Of a DNA stretch of 64,000 nucleotides, positions 24,446 to 34,496 are shown piece after piece. The DNA comes from Lysinibacillus xylanilyticus. Lineage in GTDB: Bacteria; Bacillota; Bacilli; Bacillales_A; Planococcaceae. Where the stretch lies: NCBI RefSeq assembly GCF_001183605.1, contig NZ_LFXJ01000005.1, forward strand, positions 496,001 through 560,000. Reading direction: 5' to 3'. The translations under genes were made by a program, and so were the position numbers. Under the pieces are notes generated by a model. It saw nothing but the letters and a program-made list of their open reading frames with translations. It was not told the DNA's origin and ran no database searches. Position 1 is the stretch's first letter; each line of letters opens with the position of its first letter.

Positions 24446-25351
24446 ATGAAAGCAATTTTATTTGTCGGCCACGGGAGCCGTTTAGAAGCAGGGAATGAAG
24501 AGGTACGTACGTTTATCGAGCAAATGACACCTCGCATTGATGATAACTTTTTAGTAGAAACATGTTTTTTAGAGTTCGCTTCGCCAAACATTGAAGAAGG
24601 TATTACGAACTGTGTGAAGAAGGGTGCTACAGAGGTGCATGTTATTCCGATTATCCTTCTTCATGCTGGACATTCAAAACTACATATTCCAGCAGAAATC
24701 GAACATGCGCGTGAGCATTATCCAAATATAACGTTCACGTATGGACAAACAATCGGTATCCATGATGAAATATTTGCTATTTTAGAAGACCGTTTAGTAG
24801 AAATCGGCTTTAATGCTGAAGAAGAACATAAAGATACTGCCATTTTATTAATTGCACGTGGGGGCAGTGATCCAACTGCAAATGGTGATTTTTATAAAAT
24901 TACACGCTTATTATGGGAAAAACTCCCGGTTAAGTATGTAGAAAGTGCATTTATGGGTGTCACTGATCCCCGTGTAGAAGAAGGAATAGAGCGTTGTGTG
25001 AAGCTAGGTGCTAAAAAAATTATTATGCTACCGTACTTTTTATTCACAGGTATCCTAATGGAACGTATGAACGGCATGTGCAATCAATTTAACGAAAAAT
25101 ACGCAGACTGTGATATTCAAATTGCTAATTATTTTGGTTATCATGAGCGTTTACAAAATGTGCTATTAGAGCGTATTGAACAAGCTGTCAATGGTACATC
25201 GACAGGTATGCAAGATTTAGAAAATTATCGTGCTTATGCGGCAGTGCATGGACATGCGCATCATCATCACCACCACGATCACGACCATGACCATGACCAC
25301 GACCACGACCACGACCATCATCATCACCATGAAGAGGAGCCGGTGAAATGA
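24446..25351 (+). CDS. cbiX: Sirohydrochlorin cobaltochelatase, long form with His-rich tail
   Basis: 301 residues. Inserts Co2+ into sirohydrochlorin. Two tandem chelatase halves: FVGHGSRLEAGNEE near residue 5 and HAGHSKLHIPAEIEHAR near 75 carry the catalytic histidines, while the second half (LLIARGGSDPTANGDF near 135) has lost its first His, as in CbiX-L enzymes. The last ~40 residues are an almost pure His/Asp run (HAHHHHHHDHDHDHDHD...), likely a cobalt reservoir. The ATG at 24446 has GAGGAG; an upstream in-frame extension lacks one. Overlaps cbiJ by ATGA. Confidence 0.95.
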   Translation: MKAILFVGHGSRLEAGNEEVRTFIEQMTPRIDDNFLVETCFLEFASPNIEEGITNCVKKGATEVHVIPIILLHAGHSKLHIPAEIEHAREHYPNITFTYGQTIGIHDEIFAILEDRLVEIGFNAEEEHKDTAILLIARGGSDPTANGDFYKITRLLWEKLPVKYVESAFMGVTDPRVEEGIERCVKLGAKKIIMLPYFLFTGILMERMNGMCNQFNEKYADCDIQIANYFGYHERLQNVLLERIEQAVNGTSTGMQDLENYRAYAAVHGHAHHHHHHDHDHDHDHDHDHDHHHHHEEEPVK

Positions 25352-26109
25352 TTTTCATGTTAGCGGGGACGAGCGATGCTAGGAATCTAGCACTTGAACT
25401 ACAGTCAGCAGGTCATGCTGTGACAGCTACGGTCGTTACTGAATCAGCCGCTTCAAGCCTTGCAGAAGTAGGCCTTCCTCATTTAGTTGGTCGTTTAACG
25501 GCGGAGGAAATGGCGACGATTATTACCGAGCGAGGGTATCGTTTAGTTGTAGACGCCTCTCATCCATTTGCTGAAGAAGCTTCAAAAAATGCCATGGCGG
25601 CAGCAAAGCAAGCAAATGTTCCGTATATTCGCTATGAACGTGCTCATGAGCATTATGCACACTCGCTAATTACGGTTGTGAAGGATTATGAGGAGGCTGC
25701 CCATTTAGCAGCGGAAAAACGTGGAGTCATTATGCTAACGACCGGCAGTAAAACATTAGCGACCTTTACAAAGGTGTTACATGGCTTAGAAAATACACGA
25801 GTGATTGCACGTATGCTTCCTCGACTCGATAATATGGAAAAATGTGAAGCCCTTGGTGTGGCACAAAGAGATATTGTTGCCATACAAGGCCCATTTTCAA
25901 AGGAATTAAACGAAGCCCTCTTTCGTCAATATAATGTGACATTGATGATTACGAAAGAGAGTGGCAAGGTTGGCTCGGTGGATGAAAAGCTAGAGGCAGC
26001 CCTTGCATGTGGCATTGAAACAATTTTAATTGCAAGACCAAATATAAAATACGGACAGCAATATTCTACATTTGAAGATGTATTACAGGCTGTACAAAAC
26101 ACACTTTAG
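25348..26109 (+). CDS. cbiJ: Cobalt-precorrin-6A reductase
   Basis: 253 residues. Rossmann start MLAGTSDARNLALEL, then VVDASHPFAEEASKNA near residue 72, and RYERAHE, MLTTGSKTLATF near 130, RMLPR near 155, and TKESGKVGSVDEKLEAA near 205, all CobK/CbiJ family blocks. NAD(P)H-dependent reduction of the macrocycle. Start overlaps the cbiX stop; cbiC follows after 12 nt with GGAGG. Confidence 0.94.
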   Translation: MIFMLAGTSDARNLALELQSAGHAVTATVVTESAASSLAEVGLPHLVGRLTAEEMATIITERGYRLVVDASHPFAEEASKNAMAAAKQANVPYIRYERAHEHYAHSLITVVKDYEEAAHLAAEKRGVIMLTTGSKTLATFTKVLHGLENTRVIARMLPRLDNMEKCEALGVAQRDIVAIQGPFSKELNEALFRQYNVTLMITKESGKVGSVDEKLEAALACGIETILIARPNIKYGQQYSTFEDVLQAVQNTL

Positions 26110-26121
26110 GAGGCAATACAA

Positions 26122-26781
26122 ATGGACTTTAAAACAGATTTCAAACCATTAACAGTAGACCCAGATAAAATTTACGATTACAGCTTCGCTATTATTGCTG
26201 AGGAAATGGGCGAGCATGATTTCTCAGAGGATGAGTGGAAAATTGTACGTCGCATTATTCACGCTTCAGCCGATTTTGAATTAGGACGTAGCGTTATTAT
26301 TACACCAGGAGCAATTGAAGCTGGTATTAAATCAATCCTTGCAGGTCGCCATGTCATTGCAGATGTGCAGATGATCGAAAGTGGTTCAGGGAAAAAACGC
26401 TTCCAAAAGCATGGTGGCGATTTACACTGTTACATTGCAGATGAAGACGTATCAATTGAAGCGAAAAAACAAAACGCAACGCGTGCGATTATCTCAATGC
26501 AAAAGGCAGCTAAATTACACGAAGGTGGCATTTATGCAATTGGTAATGCACCAACAGCATTGCTTGAATTAATTCGTTTAATTAAAGAAGGCTTAGCGAA
26601 ACCAGATTTAATTATCGGTATGCCAGTTGGCTTCGTATCAGCTGCTGAATCGAAGGAAGAGCTTTTAAAACTAGAAGGTATTCCTTATATTACAAATGTT
26701 GGTCGTAAAGGCGGTAGTACAGTGACGGTTGCCGCATTGAATGCTGTCTCACTTTTAGCGGATGAACAGGCGAAAAAATAA
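26122..26781 (+). CDS. cbiC: Cobalt-precorrin-8 methylmutase
   Basis: 219 residues, the normal size. Moves the C11 methyl to C12 to give cobyrinic acid. Conserved blocks: VRRIIHASADFELG with the catalytic His near residue 50, VIADVQMIESG, IYAIGNAPTALLELI near 140, GMPVGFVSAAESK near 175 and GRKGGSTVTVAALNA near 200. The stop overlaps the cbiD start (TAATG). Confidence 0.96.
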   Translation: MDFKTDFKPLTVDPDKIYDYSFAIIAEEMGEHDFSEDEWKIVRRIIHASADFELGRSVIITPGAIEAGIKSILAGRHVIADVQMIESGSGKKRFQKHGGDLHCYIADEDVSIEAKKQNATRAIISMQKAAKLHEGGIYAIGNAPTALLELIRLIKEGLAKPDLIIGMPVGFVSAAESKEELLKLEGIPYITNVGRKGGSTVTVAALNAVSLLADEQAKK

Positions 26782-27914
26782 TGGAGCGGAAGCCTAAAAA
26801 GGATCCCAAGGACATGCGTCACGGTTATACAACGGGGTCTTGTGCGACTGCAGTAACTAAGGCTGCATTACTTGCCTTAATTACAAATGAAGAGCAAGAA
26901 ACAAGTACTATTCATTTGCCGATTGGACGAGATGCGACATTCACAATAGAAAAATGTACATTTCAAAATAATGCTGTTAGCTGTGAAACGATTAAGGATG
27001 CTGGTGATGACCCAGACGCAACACATAAAGCACTCATTATCGGCACAGTAAGCTGGTCAAATATACCAGGCATTCATCTAGACGGTGGAATTGGTGTCGG
27101 GCGTGTAACAAAGCCCGGCTTACCAGTGCCTGTCGGAGAAGCAGCTATCAATCCAGTACCACGGAAGATGATTCATAGTACTGTACAAGGCGTACTTGAT
27201 GAATTTCAAATTAAACGAGGCGTTAATGTAGTTATTTCCGTCCCTAAAGGTGAAGAAATTGCTAAAAAAACGTTAAATGGGAGACTTGGTATTATTGGAG
27301 GAATCTCCATTTTAGGCACAAGGGGAACCGTCGTGCCTTTTTCGAGTTCTGCTTATATGGCTAGCATTGTCCAAGCGATTAGTGTTGCAAAAGAGGCTGG
27401 TTGTGAGCATTTAGTTGTTACGACTGGTGGACGTAGTGAAAAGTATGCGATGGCACAGTACCCTCATTTGCAAGAGGAAGCGTTTATAGAAATGGGCGAT
27501 TTTGTAGGCTTTACATTAAAGCATTGTAAACGACTTGGTATGAAGCAAGTATCGCTTGTTGGTATGATGGGGAAATTCTCGAAGGTGGCACAAGGTGTCA
27601 TGATGGTGCACTCCAAAAGTGCTCCTATTGATTTTAACTTTTTAGCTCAATTAGCAGTGGATATTGGTGCGGATGAAGAAACCGTTACGAACGTACGAGA
27701 GGCAAACACGGCTTCACAGGTCGGAGAAATTATGGCAGAAAAGGGCTATGATGCATTCTTTAACCACTTATGTGAAGCTTGCTGTTATTCATCATTACAT
27801 CACATTAAGGGCGGTTTAACGCTTTCCACATCGATCTATTCGATGCAGGGACAATTATTAGGAAGGGCTGATGACATTGCATCGATCGATGAAGTTGATT
27901 GGGATCGGGGATAA
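26781..27914 (+). CDS. cbiD: Cobalt-precorrin-5B C1-methyltransferase
   Basis: 377 residues. Opens [18 protein letters not shown], the CbiD signature, followed by [10 protein letters not shown] near 75, [14 protein letters not shown] near 100, [16 protein letters not shown] near 180, [12 protein letters not shown] near 210 and [12 protein letters not shown] near 265. SAM-dependent methylation at C1; unrelated in fold to the other methylases. Overlaps both neighbours. Confidence 0.96.
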   Translation: MERKPKKDPKDMRHGYTTGSCATAVTKAALLALITNEEQETSTIHLPIGRDATFTIEKCTFQNNAVSCETIKDAGDDPDATHKALIIGTVSWSNIPGIHLDGGIGVGRVTKPGLPVPVGEAAINPVPRKMIHSTVQGVLDEFQIKRGVNVVISVPKGEEIAKKTLNGRLGIIGGISILGTRGTVVPFSSSAYMASIVQAISVAKEAGCEHLVVTTGGRSEKYAMAQYPHLQEEAFIEMGDFVGFTLKHCKRLGMKQVSLVGMMGKFSKVAQGVMMVHSKSAPIDFNFLAQLAVDIGADEETVTNVREANTASQVGEIMAEKGYDAFFNHLCEACCYSSLHHIKGGLTLSTSIYSMQGQLLGRADDIASIDEVDWDRG

Positions 27915-29091
27915 CGGACAAGAAAGCTTGCTACCGCAATACGTGCAGTGGATTGAAGACTGTGAGGTACTTGTTGGTGGGGAGCGTGTTCTAGAATTTT
28001 TCCCGAACTTTACTGGTGAAAAAATTTTGATTAAAGGTGGTCTTTCAGCGCTTGTTGAAAGACTATCTACAGAAACAAGAAATACAGTGATCTTAGCGTC
28101 TGGTGATCCATTATTTTACGGCATCGGTGGTTATTTAGCGAAGAAGCTAGACATTGAAGTTTATCCATATATGAGCTCGGTACAGCTTGCTTTTTCTAAG
28201 ATGGGAGAAAGCTGGCAGGATGCTTATGTCACAAGTATTCATGGGCGCTCCATGAAAGGCTTAGCACAACGTATTGATGGTAAAAAGAAAGTGGCACTGC
28301 TAACAGATGCAGAAAATAACCCAAATGCGCTAGCAAATTATTTAAAGCATTTTGGCATGACAGAATACCGTGCATTTGTGGCAGAAAACTTACAGGGCAC
28401 AAATGAAAAATTCGGTTGGTATTCGCTTGATGAATTAGAAATGGCTAATTTTTCTCCTTTAAATGTTGTCATTCTACAACAAACCTCAGTACCGAAACGC
28501 TATGCACTCGGTATTGATGATGAAGAATTCTCACAGCGTAAGCCAGACAAAGGACTTATTACGAAAAAAGAAATTCGTGTTTTAAGTTTACAAGCAATGC
28601 AGCTACAAAAGGATAGCATCATTTGGGACGTTGGTACATGTACGGGTTCAATGGCCATTGAGGCAGGCAAGCTTGCGCCAGAAGGACAAATATTTGCAGT
28701 GGAGAAAAACGCTCCTGATTTAGAAAATTGCCTGCAAAATCAGCAAAAGTTCCGTGTAGATATTACAGCTATTCATAGTAAAGCGCCAGCAGGACTTGAA
28801 AACTTCCCTGATCCGGATGCGATTTTTATCGGCGGTACAGGTGGGGAAATGGTGGAGTTATTACAATTGTGCTGTACACGCTTAAAGCCAAATGGTCGTA
28901 TTGTATTGAATGCTGCAACAATTGAAAATTTATATAAGGCAGTCGAAGCGTTTAAATCTTGTGGCTTTGCTGTAGACATATTGCAGGCACAGCTTGCACG
29001 CAGTAAACCAATATTAGATATGACACGTTTTGTCCCATTAAATCCGATTTACATTATTTCTGCATATCGAAAGGAAGAAAATCATGAGTAA
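27871..29091 (+). CDS. cbiET: CbiET fusion: precorrin-7 C5/C15 methyltransferase and decarboxylase
   Basis: 406 residues. CbiE half (about 7-200): KLIGIGDNG start, [24 protein letters not shown] near 75. CbiT half (about 215-405): [22 protein letters not shown] motif [16 protein letters not shown] near 250 and [14 protein letters not shown] near 325. Together they methylate C5 and C15 and decarboxylate the C12 acetate. The frame overlaps the cbiD end by 44 nt; GGAAGG at 27861 supports the ATG at 27871, while the family start corresponds to the ATG at 27889. Confidence 0.94.
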   Translation: MTLHRSMKLIGIGDNGQESLLPQYVQWIEDCEVLVGGERVLEFFPNFTGEKILIKGGLSALVERLSTETRNTVILASGDPLFYGIGGYLAKKLDIEVYPYMSSVQLAFSKMGESWQDAYVTSIHGRSMKGLAQRIDGKKKVALLTDAENNPNALANYLKHFGMTEYRAFVAENLQGTNEKFGWYSLDELEMANFSPLNVVILQQTSVPKRYALGIDDEEFSQRKPDKGLITKKEIRVLSLQAMQLQKDSIIWDVGTCTGSMAIEAGKLAPEGQIFAVEKNAPDLENCLQNQQKFRVDITAIHSKAPAGLENFPDPDAIFIGGTGGEMVELLQLCCTRLKPNGRIVLNAATIENLYKAVEAFKSCGFAVDILQAQLARSKPILDMTRFVPLNPIYIISAYRKEENHE

Positions 29092-29791
29092 TCTAGGTAT
29101 TTTATATGGCTTGGGCGTAGGTCCTGGCGATCCAGAGTTAATTACAGTTAAGGCATTCCGTATCATTCAGGAATCGCCTGTTATTGCCTATCCGAAAAAA
29201 CTAAAAGGCAGTAAAAGCTATGCCCATCGTATCGTAGATGTCTATATTAACCCAGAAGAAAAGGATATGCTTGGACTAGTATTTCCAATGACAAAAGATG
29301 AGGCTGTATTAGAACGCGAGTGGACGAAATCAGTTGAACTTGTTTATGAAAAATTAAAAGAAGGTAAGGACGTCGCATTCGTAACAGAAGGAGACCCATT
29401 ACTATATAGTACGTTCATCCATATGATGAAGCTAATGCAGGACATGCACCCTGAAGTTGAAATTCGAACAGTTCCTGGAATTTCATCATTCAATGGTTCA
29501 GCATCACGACTTGGAATCGCGCTAGCAGATGGCGATGACCGTGTTGCGATTGTCCCTGCCCATGATGACTATGATGCAATGCGTGAAGCGATTGAAAGTC
29601 ACGATGCAGTGGTGTTCATTAAAGTAGCGAAGGTTATTGATTTAATGCTTGAGGTGCTACGTGATTTAGATTTACTTGATAAGGCATCAGTCGTAACAAA
29701 GGTAACGTCTGATGAGGAAGTTATTTGGGATGTACGAGAGCTAGATGGTGTAGATTTAGAATATTTAACGTTAATGGTGGTGCGTAAATAA
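29084..29791 (+). CDS. cbiL: Cobalt-factor II C20-methyltransferase
   Basis: 235 residues. Tetrapyrrole methylase with [17 protein letters not shown] at the start, [11 protein letters not shown] near 105, [15 protein letters not shown] near 133 and the CbiL-typical IPxxD-like VPAHDDYDA segment. First methylation of the cobalt-early pathway. Overlaps cbiET by 8 nt and cbiF by 1 nt. Confidence 0.95.
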   Translation: MSNLGILYGLGVGPGDPELITVKAFRIIQESPVIAYPKKLKGSKSYAHRIVDVYINPEEKDMLGLVFPMTKDEAVLEREWTKSVELVYEKLKEGKDVAFVTEGDPLLYSTFIHMMKLMQDMHPEVEIRTVPGISSFNGSASRLGIALADGDDRVAIVPAHDDYDAMREAIESHDAVVFIKVAKVIDLMLEVLRDLDLLDKASVVTKVTSDEEVIWDVRELDGVDLEYLTLMVVRK

Positions 29792-30576
29792 TGAAGAAAA
29801 TATATATTGTCGGCGCTGGTCCTGGTGATCCAGATTTAATTACAGTTAAAGGCTTACATATGCTACAAACAGCGGACGTTGTTATGTATACAGATTCTTT
29901 AGTAAGTGAGGACCTTATTGCAAAGGCACGACCAGATGCAGAGGTTATTCGTACGGCAGGTATGCATTTAGAGGAAATGGTGGCGGTTATGATAGATCGT
30001 GTCAATGCGGGAAAAGTAGTAGCTCGTATGCATACAGGAGACCCTGCAATGTATGGAGCGATTATGGAGCAGGTGGCACTATTGAAAAAAGAAGGCATTG
30101 GCTACGAGGTTATTCCTGGTGTTAGCTCTGTCTTCGCATCTGCAGCGGCAATCGGAGCAGAATTAACAATTCCTGATTTAACACAAACACTTATTTTAAC
30201 GCGTGCCGAAGGACGTACACCTGTACCAGAATTTGAAAAGCTACGTGATTTAGCGAGTCACCATTGTACAATTGCATTATTCCTGAGTGCAACGTTAACA
30301 AAGAAAATAGTAAAAGAATTACAGAATGCTGGCTGGGCAGATGATACACCAGTAGCTGTTATTCAACGAGCTTCTTGGCCAGATCAAAAAATTGTACGTA
30401 CAACATTAATTGAACTGGATGAAGCAATGCGTGTGAACGGTATTCGTAAGCATGCGATGATTTTAGCTGGTTGGGCATTAGATCCGAATATTCATGATAA
30501 GGATCAATATCGTTCGAAATTATATGATGCTACTTTCACACATGGCTTTAGAAAAGGTGTGAAGACAAGTGATTGA
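29791..30576 (+). CDS. cbiF: Cobalt-precorrin-4 C11-methyltransferase
   Basis: 261 residues. Start IYIVGAGPGDPDLITVKG, then YTDSLVSEDLI near 35, RMHTGDPAMYGAIMEQ near 80, VPGVSSVFASAAAIGAELT near 108 and the LTRAEGRTPVP block near 137, a CbiF/CobM hallmark. Overlaps the GTG start of cbiG. Confidence 0.95.
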   Translation: MKKIYIVGAGPGDPDLITVKGLHMLQTADVVMYTDSLVSEDLIAKARPDAEVIRTAGMHLEEMVAVMIDRVNAGKVVARMHTGDPAMYGAIMEQVALLKKEGIGYEVIPGVSSVFASAAAIGAELTIPDLTQTLILTRAEGRTPVPEFEKLRDLASHHCTIALFLSATLTKKIVKELQNAGWADDTPVAVIQRASWPDQKIVRTTLIELDEAMRVNGIRKHAMILAGWALDPNIHDKDQYRSKLYDATFTHGFRKGVKTSD

Positions 30577-31690
30577 GTTACAAGAGGGCCTATTGCCAGA
30601 GGTTGATCAACGAAATCCTTATGCAGTTGTAGCCATCACAAAGCACGGTGTTCAAATTGGACGTCGCTTGCAGCATACTTTTGCTGCGAGCGACTTATAT
30701 TACATGAGTAAATTTGAACAGGGTGATGAAGCAGAAAAACATATTCAGATGTTTACAGGTACTGTGCGTTTACTGCTACCCACTCTTTTTAAGCAATATA
30801 AAGGCTTGATTATAATCATCTCACTCGGTGCAGTTGTACGCATGATAGCACCGATTTTAAAGGATAAAAAGACAGATCCTGGCGTTGTAGTCATTGACGA
30901 CCGTGGTGAAAATGTGATTAGCGTCTTATCAGGTCATTTAGGTGGTGCCAATGAGCTGACACATGAAGTAGCTGCAGCACTTGGAGCAAATCCAATTATT
31001 ACGACAGCCTCAGATGTGCAAAAGACCATCCCGGTTGATTTATTTGGAGCACGTTTTGGCTGGGTATGGGATAGTGCCGATAAACTGACACCTGTAAGTG
31101 CGTCTGTTGTCAACGAGGAGCACGTCGCAATTGTTCAGGAAACAGGGGAACGTGACTGGTGGATGCGTGACACAGCGATGCCAGAGCAAATTAAAATTTA
31201 TCCGTCAACATATGCAGCGATTGAAGCGAAACCACAAGCGACATTGTTGATTACAGACCGCATCATTGACCCAGAAGAAGAAGTGCTTCTTGAAAATGGT
31301 GTCATTTATCGACCGAAATCGGTCGTGCTTGGCATGGGCTGTAATCGTGGGACATCTGTGGAAGAAATTGAGCAAGTCATTGATGAAACTCTTGCAGAGC
31401 TGAAGCTTTCGAAAAAAAGTGTCAAGGCGCTATGCACGATTGATTTAAAGAAGGACGAGCAATGCTTCTTAGAAATAACAAAGAAATACGATTGGGAATT
31501 TGTTACATATTCACCGGTGGAATTAAATGAAATTGATTTCCCATCACCTTCGGAAACCGTATTTAAATATACAGGTGCATACGGGGTGAGTGAGCCTGCA
31601 GCAATGCGTTATGCGCACGTGGAATCGCTTGTGCTAGAAAAGAAAAAATCGGGCAATGCTACAATCTCTGTTGCTAGATTAACATTTTAA
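30569..31690 (+). CDS. cbiG: Cobalt-precorrin-5A hydrolase
   Basis: 373 residues from a GTG start that overlaps cbiF. N-terminal region reads AVVAITKHGVQIGRRL. The central domain has GLIIIISLGAVVRMIAPIL, DPGVVVIDDRGENVISVLSGHLGGANELT and ITTASD (CbiG_N). The C-terminal domain has VLGMGCNRGTSVEEI and YTGAYGVSEPAAMR (CbiG_C). Opens the delta-lactone and releases the two-carbon unit as acetaldehyde. Confidence 0.95.
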   Translation: MIELQEGLLPEVDQRNPYAVVAITKHGVQIGRRLQHTFAASDLYYMSKFEQGDEAEKHIQMFTGTVRLLLPTLFKQYKGLIIIISLGAVVRMIAPILKDKKTDPGVVVIDDRGENVISVLSGHLGGANELTHEVAAALGANPIITTASDVQKTIPVDLFGARFGWVWDSADKLTPVSASVVNEEHVAIVQETGERDWWMRDTAMPEQIKIYPSTYAAIEAKPQATLLITDRIIDPEEEVLLENGVIYRPKSVVLGMGCNRGTSVEEIEQVIDETLAELKLSKKSVKALCTIDLKKDEQCFLEITKKYDWEFVTYSPVELNEIDFPSPSETVFKYTGAYGVSEPAAMRYAHVESLVLEKKKSGNATISVARLTF

Positions 31691-31701
31691 GGAGGAAGCC
31701 T

Positions 31702-33069
31702 ATGCAAACGAATCGCTTTGTACTAGCTGGTACTGGCAGTGGTGTTGGTAAAACAACCTTTACCATTGGGCTTATGAAAGCATTACAGGAAAAGGGCAAA
31801 ATTGTGCAGGGCTTTAAATGTGGTCCCGATTATATTGACCCTACCTATCATACTGCGGTAACAGGACGGGTATCGCGCAATATCGATAGCTGGATGTTTT
31901 CACATGAAGCAGTGCGTGATATTGTCGCGCGCGCAAGCAAAGATGCTGATGTTTCCATTATTGAAGGAGTTATGGGCTTTTATGATGGCAAAAGTCCGTT
32001 ATCGGATGCTGGCTCTGCAGCAGACATTAGTGTTGTAACAGAAAGCCCGGTTATTTTAATTGTCAATTGTGCAAGTATGGCGAGAAGTGTAGCAGCAGTT
32101 GTGAAAGGCTTTCAAATGTTATCAGATCAACCGAATATCGTTGGTGTCATTGCCAACCAAGTCGGTAGTGTCGGTCATTATGAAATTGCGAAGGCTGCTA
32201 TTGAGCAGGAGTGCGGTATTCCTGTGATCGGATATTTGAAGCGTGAGGAAGATATTGATATTCCTAGTCGACATTTAGGATTAGTCCCTGCAATCGAACG
32301 AGGAGAACTCGATACATTTTTTGATAAGCTAGGCTCTTTAATGGCAGAGACCATTGATTTAGATCAATTGCTTGAATTAACAAAGGCTCCTGTTCTACAA
32401 GAATCAGGGCAACTATTTGTGGAACAACCATCTCAAAATATTTGCATCGCCGTTGCAAAGGATGCCGCGTTTAACTTCTATTATGAAGAGAATTTGAATC
32501 TGCTGCGTGCAAAAGGAGCAGAGCTTCAATTTTTCTCACCACTTGCAAATGAGCCTGTACCTGCTGAAGCAGACGGATTGTATATCGGTGGGGGCTTCCC
32601 AGAAGAATTTGCAGATATTTTAGCGGAAAATTCGAATGCTAAACAGTCTATTCGTGAAGCAGTTGCCAAAGGTCTACCAACATTAGCTGAGTGTGGAGGC
32701 TTTATGTATTTGACGGAGGCTATTACGAATAGCAACGGTGACCGTTATGACATGATTGGTGTTATTCCGGGAGAAGTAGCGATGCAAACAAAGCTTGCTG
32801 CTCTTGGCTACCGAGAAATTTTTGGCACACAACATAATTTTTTAATTGGTACGGATGAAGAAGCTAAGGGACATGAATTCCACTATTCAAAATATAGCGG
32901 CTCACATAATACCCCGGCCTATGAAACGAAGGGGCGCTTTGGTAACAAACAAGAGGGCTACCAAGCAGGAAATTTAGTAGCTGGCTATACGCATTTTCAT
33001 TTCGTATCTAACCCAAAGCTTGTTGACAATTGGTTAACAGCTTGTAAGAAGGTGAAAAATCATGACTAA
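31702..33069 (+). CDS. cbiA: Cobyrinate a,c-diamide synthase
   Basis: 455 residues. N-terminal ATPase: LAGTGSGVGKTTFTIGL P-loop, FKCGPDYIDP near 40, EGVMGFYDG near 90. C-terminal class-I glutamine amidotransferase: YIGGGFPEEFA near 295 and the catalytic Cys in AECGGFMYLTEA near 330, with FHFHF-like His at the end (GYTHFHFVSN). Ribosome site AGGAGG. Overlaps sirC by 8 nt. Confidence 0.96.
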   Translation: MQTNRFVLAGTGSGVGKTTFTIGLMKALQEKGKIVQGFKCGPDYIDPTYHTAVTGRVSRNIDSWMFSHEAVRDIVARASKDADVSIIEGVMGFYDGKSPLSDAGSAADISVVTESPVILIVNCASMARSVAAVVKGFQMLSDQPNIVGVIANQVGSVGHYEIAKAAIEQECGIPVIGYLKREEDIDIPSRHLGLVPAIERGELDTFFDKLGSLMAETIDLDQLLELTKAPVLQESGQLFVEQPSQNICIAVAKDAAFNFYYEENLNLLRAKGAELQFFSPLANEPVPAEADGLYIGGGFPEEFADILAENSNAKQSIREAVAKGLPTLAECGGFMYLTEAITNSNGDRYDMIGVIPGEVAMQTKLAALGYREIFGTQHNFLIGTDEEAKGHEFHYSKYSGSHNTPAYETKGRFGNKQEGYQAGNLVAGYTHFHFVSNPKLVDNWLTACKKVKNHD

Positions 33070-33700
33070 TTATTTTCCGATTCACATCAATATTGAATAT
33101 AAAACCGTAGTAATTGTTGGTGGAGGACACGTAGCAATACAGAAGGTAGCATCACTGCTTCCAGCTAAAGCTAGTATTGTCGTTGTTAGTCCAACTCTAG
33201 ATGAATCCTTACTCCCCCTTGCGGAATCAGGACAAATTACGTGGCATGAAAAAGAATTTGAACCGCGTGATTTGGATGATGCATCACTCATTATTGCAGC
33301 GACAAATGATACGTCAGTAAATGAGGCTGTACAAGAAGCAGCCCAGCATTGGCAGCTCATCAACCGCGCAGATGCACAGGCTGAAAGCGACTTTATAACG
33401 CCAGCAACAGTGCGTCGTGGTCCTTTAGTGTTGACAGTTTCAACGTCAGGGGCAAGTCCAGCATTAGCACGTAAAATCAAGGCTGATCTCGAAGAGCAAT
33501 TTGATGAGGTTTATGATGACTACGTATGCTTCCTACAGCAGGCACGTTTAATGATTGCTGCTAAGTTTGAAAAGGGCCCACAAAGACGTAAAGCTTTACA
33601 AGCATTACTTGAACCGAGCCTACTAGAATGGACACGTAATGGAGAGATTGATAGACGTGAAGCATTTTTACAACAAATACTGATGGGAGAAGCGCGATGA
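33062..33700 (+). CDS. sirC: Precorrin-2 dehydrogenase (SirC/Met8-like)
   Basis: 212 residues. NAD-binding VIVGGGHVAIQKVASLL near residue 17, IIAATNDTSVNEAV near 80, NRADAQAESDFITPATVRRGPLVLTVSTSGASPALARKI split over residues 99-137, the CysG-B family pattern. Turns precorrin-2 into sirohydrochlorin for CbiX (and siroheme). Being monofunctional, it pairs with the separate CbiX chelatase. Overlaps cobA by ATGA. Confidence 0.93.
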   Translation: MTNYFPIHINIEYKTVVIVGGGHVAIQKVASLLPAKASIVVVSPTLDESLLPLAESGQITWHEKEFEPRDLDDASLIIAATNDTSVNEAVQEAAQHWQLINRADAQAESDFITPATVRRGPLVLTVSTSGASPALARKIKADLEEQFDEVYDDYVCFLQQARLMIAAKFEKGPQRRKALQALLEPSLLEWTRNGEIDRREAFLQQILMGEAR

Positions 33701-34464
33701 AAGACGGAATAGTGTATTTAGTTGGAGCTGGACCAGGAGATCCAAAGCTCATTACAGTGTACGGGTTAGAATGTATTCAAAAGGCTGATGTCATTGCATA
33801 TGACCGTCTTGTGAACCCGAAATTGTTAGAGTTTGCGAAAAAAGATGCTGAGCTTGTGTACTGCGGTAAATTACCTGGTAAGCATCACTTAATTCAAGAT
33901 GAGATTCATACATTACTCGTCGAAAAAGCGCAGGAAGGCAAGATAGTCACACGTTTAAAGGGTGGCGATCCATTCGTCTTTGGTCGTGGTGCAGAGGAAG
34001 CGGAAATTTTAAAAAATCATGGTATTGCTTATGAAATCGTACCCGGTATTACAGCAGGAATTGCTGCCCCAGCGTATGCTGGTATTCCTGTAACACACCG
34101 TGATTTTGCGACAAGTTTTGCTCTTGTAACAGGACATGGCCGTGAGGAAAAAGGACAAGACTTTTTAAATTGGCCTGCACTTGCAACAGGGATCGATACA
34201 GTTGCCTTTTATATGAGTGTCGGTAATATTGCTTATATTTCTAAAAAGCTCATCGAAAATGGTCGCAAAGCAACTACTCCAGTCGCCGTTATTGAGTGGG
34301 GAACAACAGAGCAACAGCGTACCATTACAGGACAGCTTGATGAAATTGCAAGCATTATTGAACGAGAAGGCTATCATAATCCTTCCATGATTGTCGTTGG
34401 GGAAGTCGTCAATGTACGCGAGAAAATTCAATGGTTTGAAGAACAGGGACTAGCCCTTTCATAA
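33697..34464 (+). CDS. cobA: Uroporphyrinogen-III C-methyltransferase (SUMT)
   Basis: 255 residues. VYLVGAGPGDPKLITVYG, YDRLVNPKLL near 38, RLKGGDPFVFGRGAEEAEIL near 85, VPGITAGIAAPAYAGIPVTHRD near 113 and VTGHGREEKG near 142. Makes precorrin-2, the branch point to siroheme and B12. Having the entry enzyme in the operon lets the riboswitch control precursor flow. Confidence 0.95.
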   Translation: MKDGIVYLVGAGPGDPKLITVYGLECIQKADVIAYDRLVNPKLLEFAKKDAELVYCGKLPGKHHLIQDEIHTLLVEKAQEGKIVTRLKGGDPFVFGRGAEEAEILKNHGIAYEIVPGITAGIAAPAYAGIPVTHRDFATSFALVTGHGREEKGQDFLNWPALATGIDTVAFYMSVGNIAYISKKLIENGRKATTPVAVIEWGTTEQQRTITGQLDEIASIIEREGYHNPSMIVVGEVVNVREKIQWFEEQGLALS

Positions 34465-34496
34465 AAAGTTATTTGAGCATAAGGAGGAAACACATC

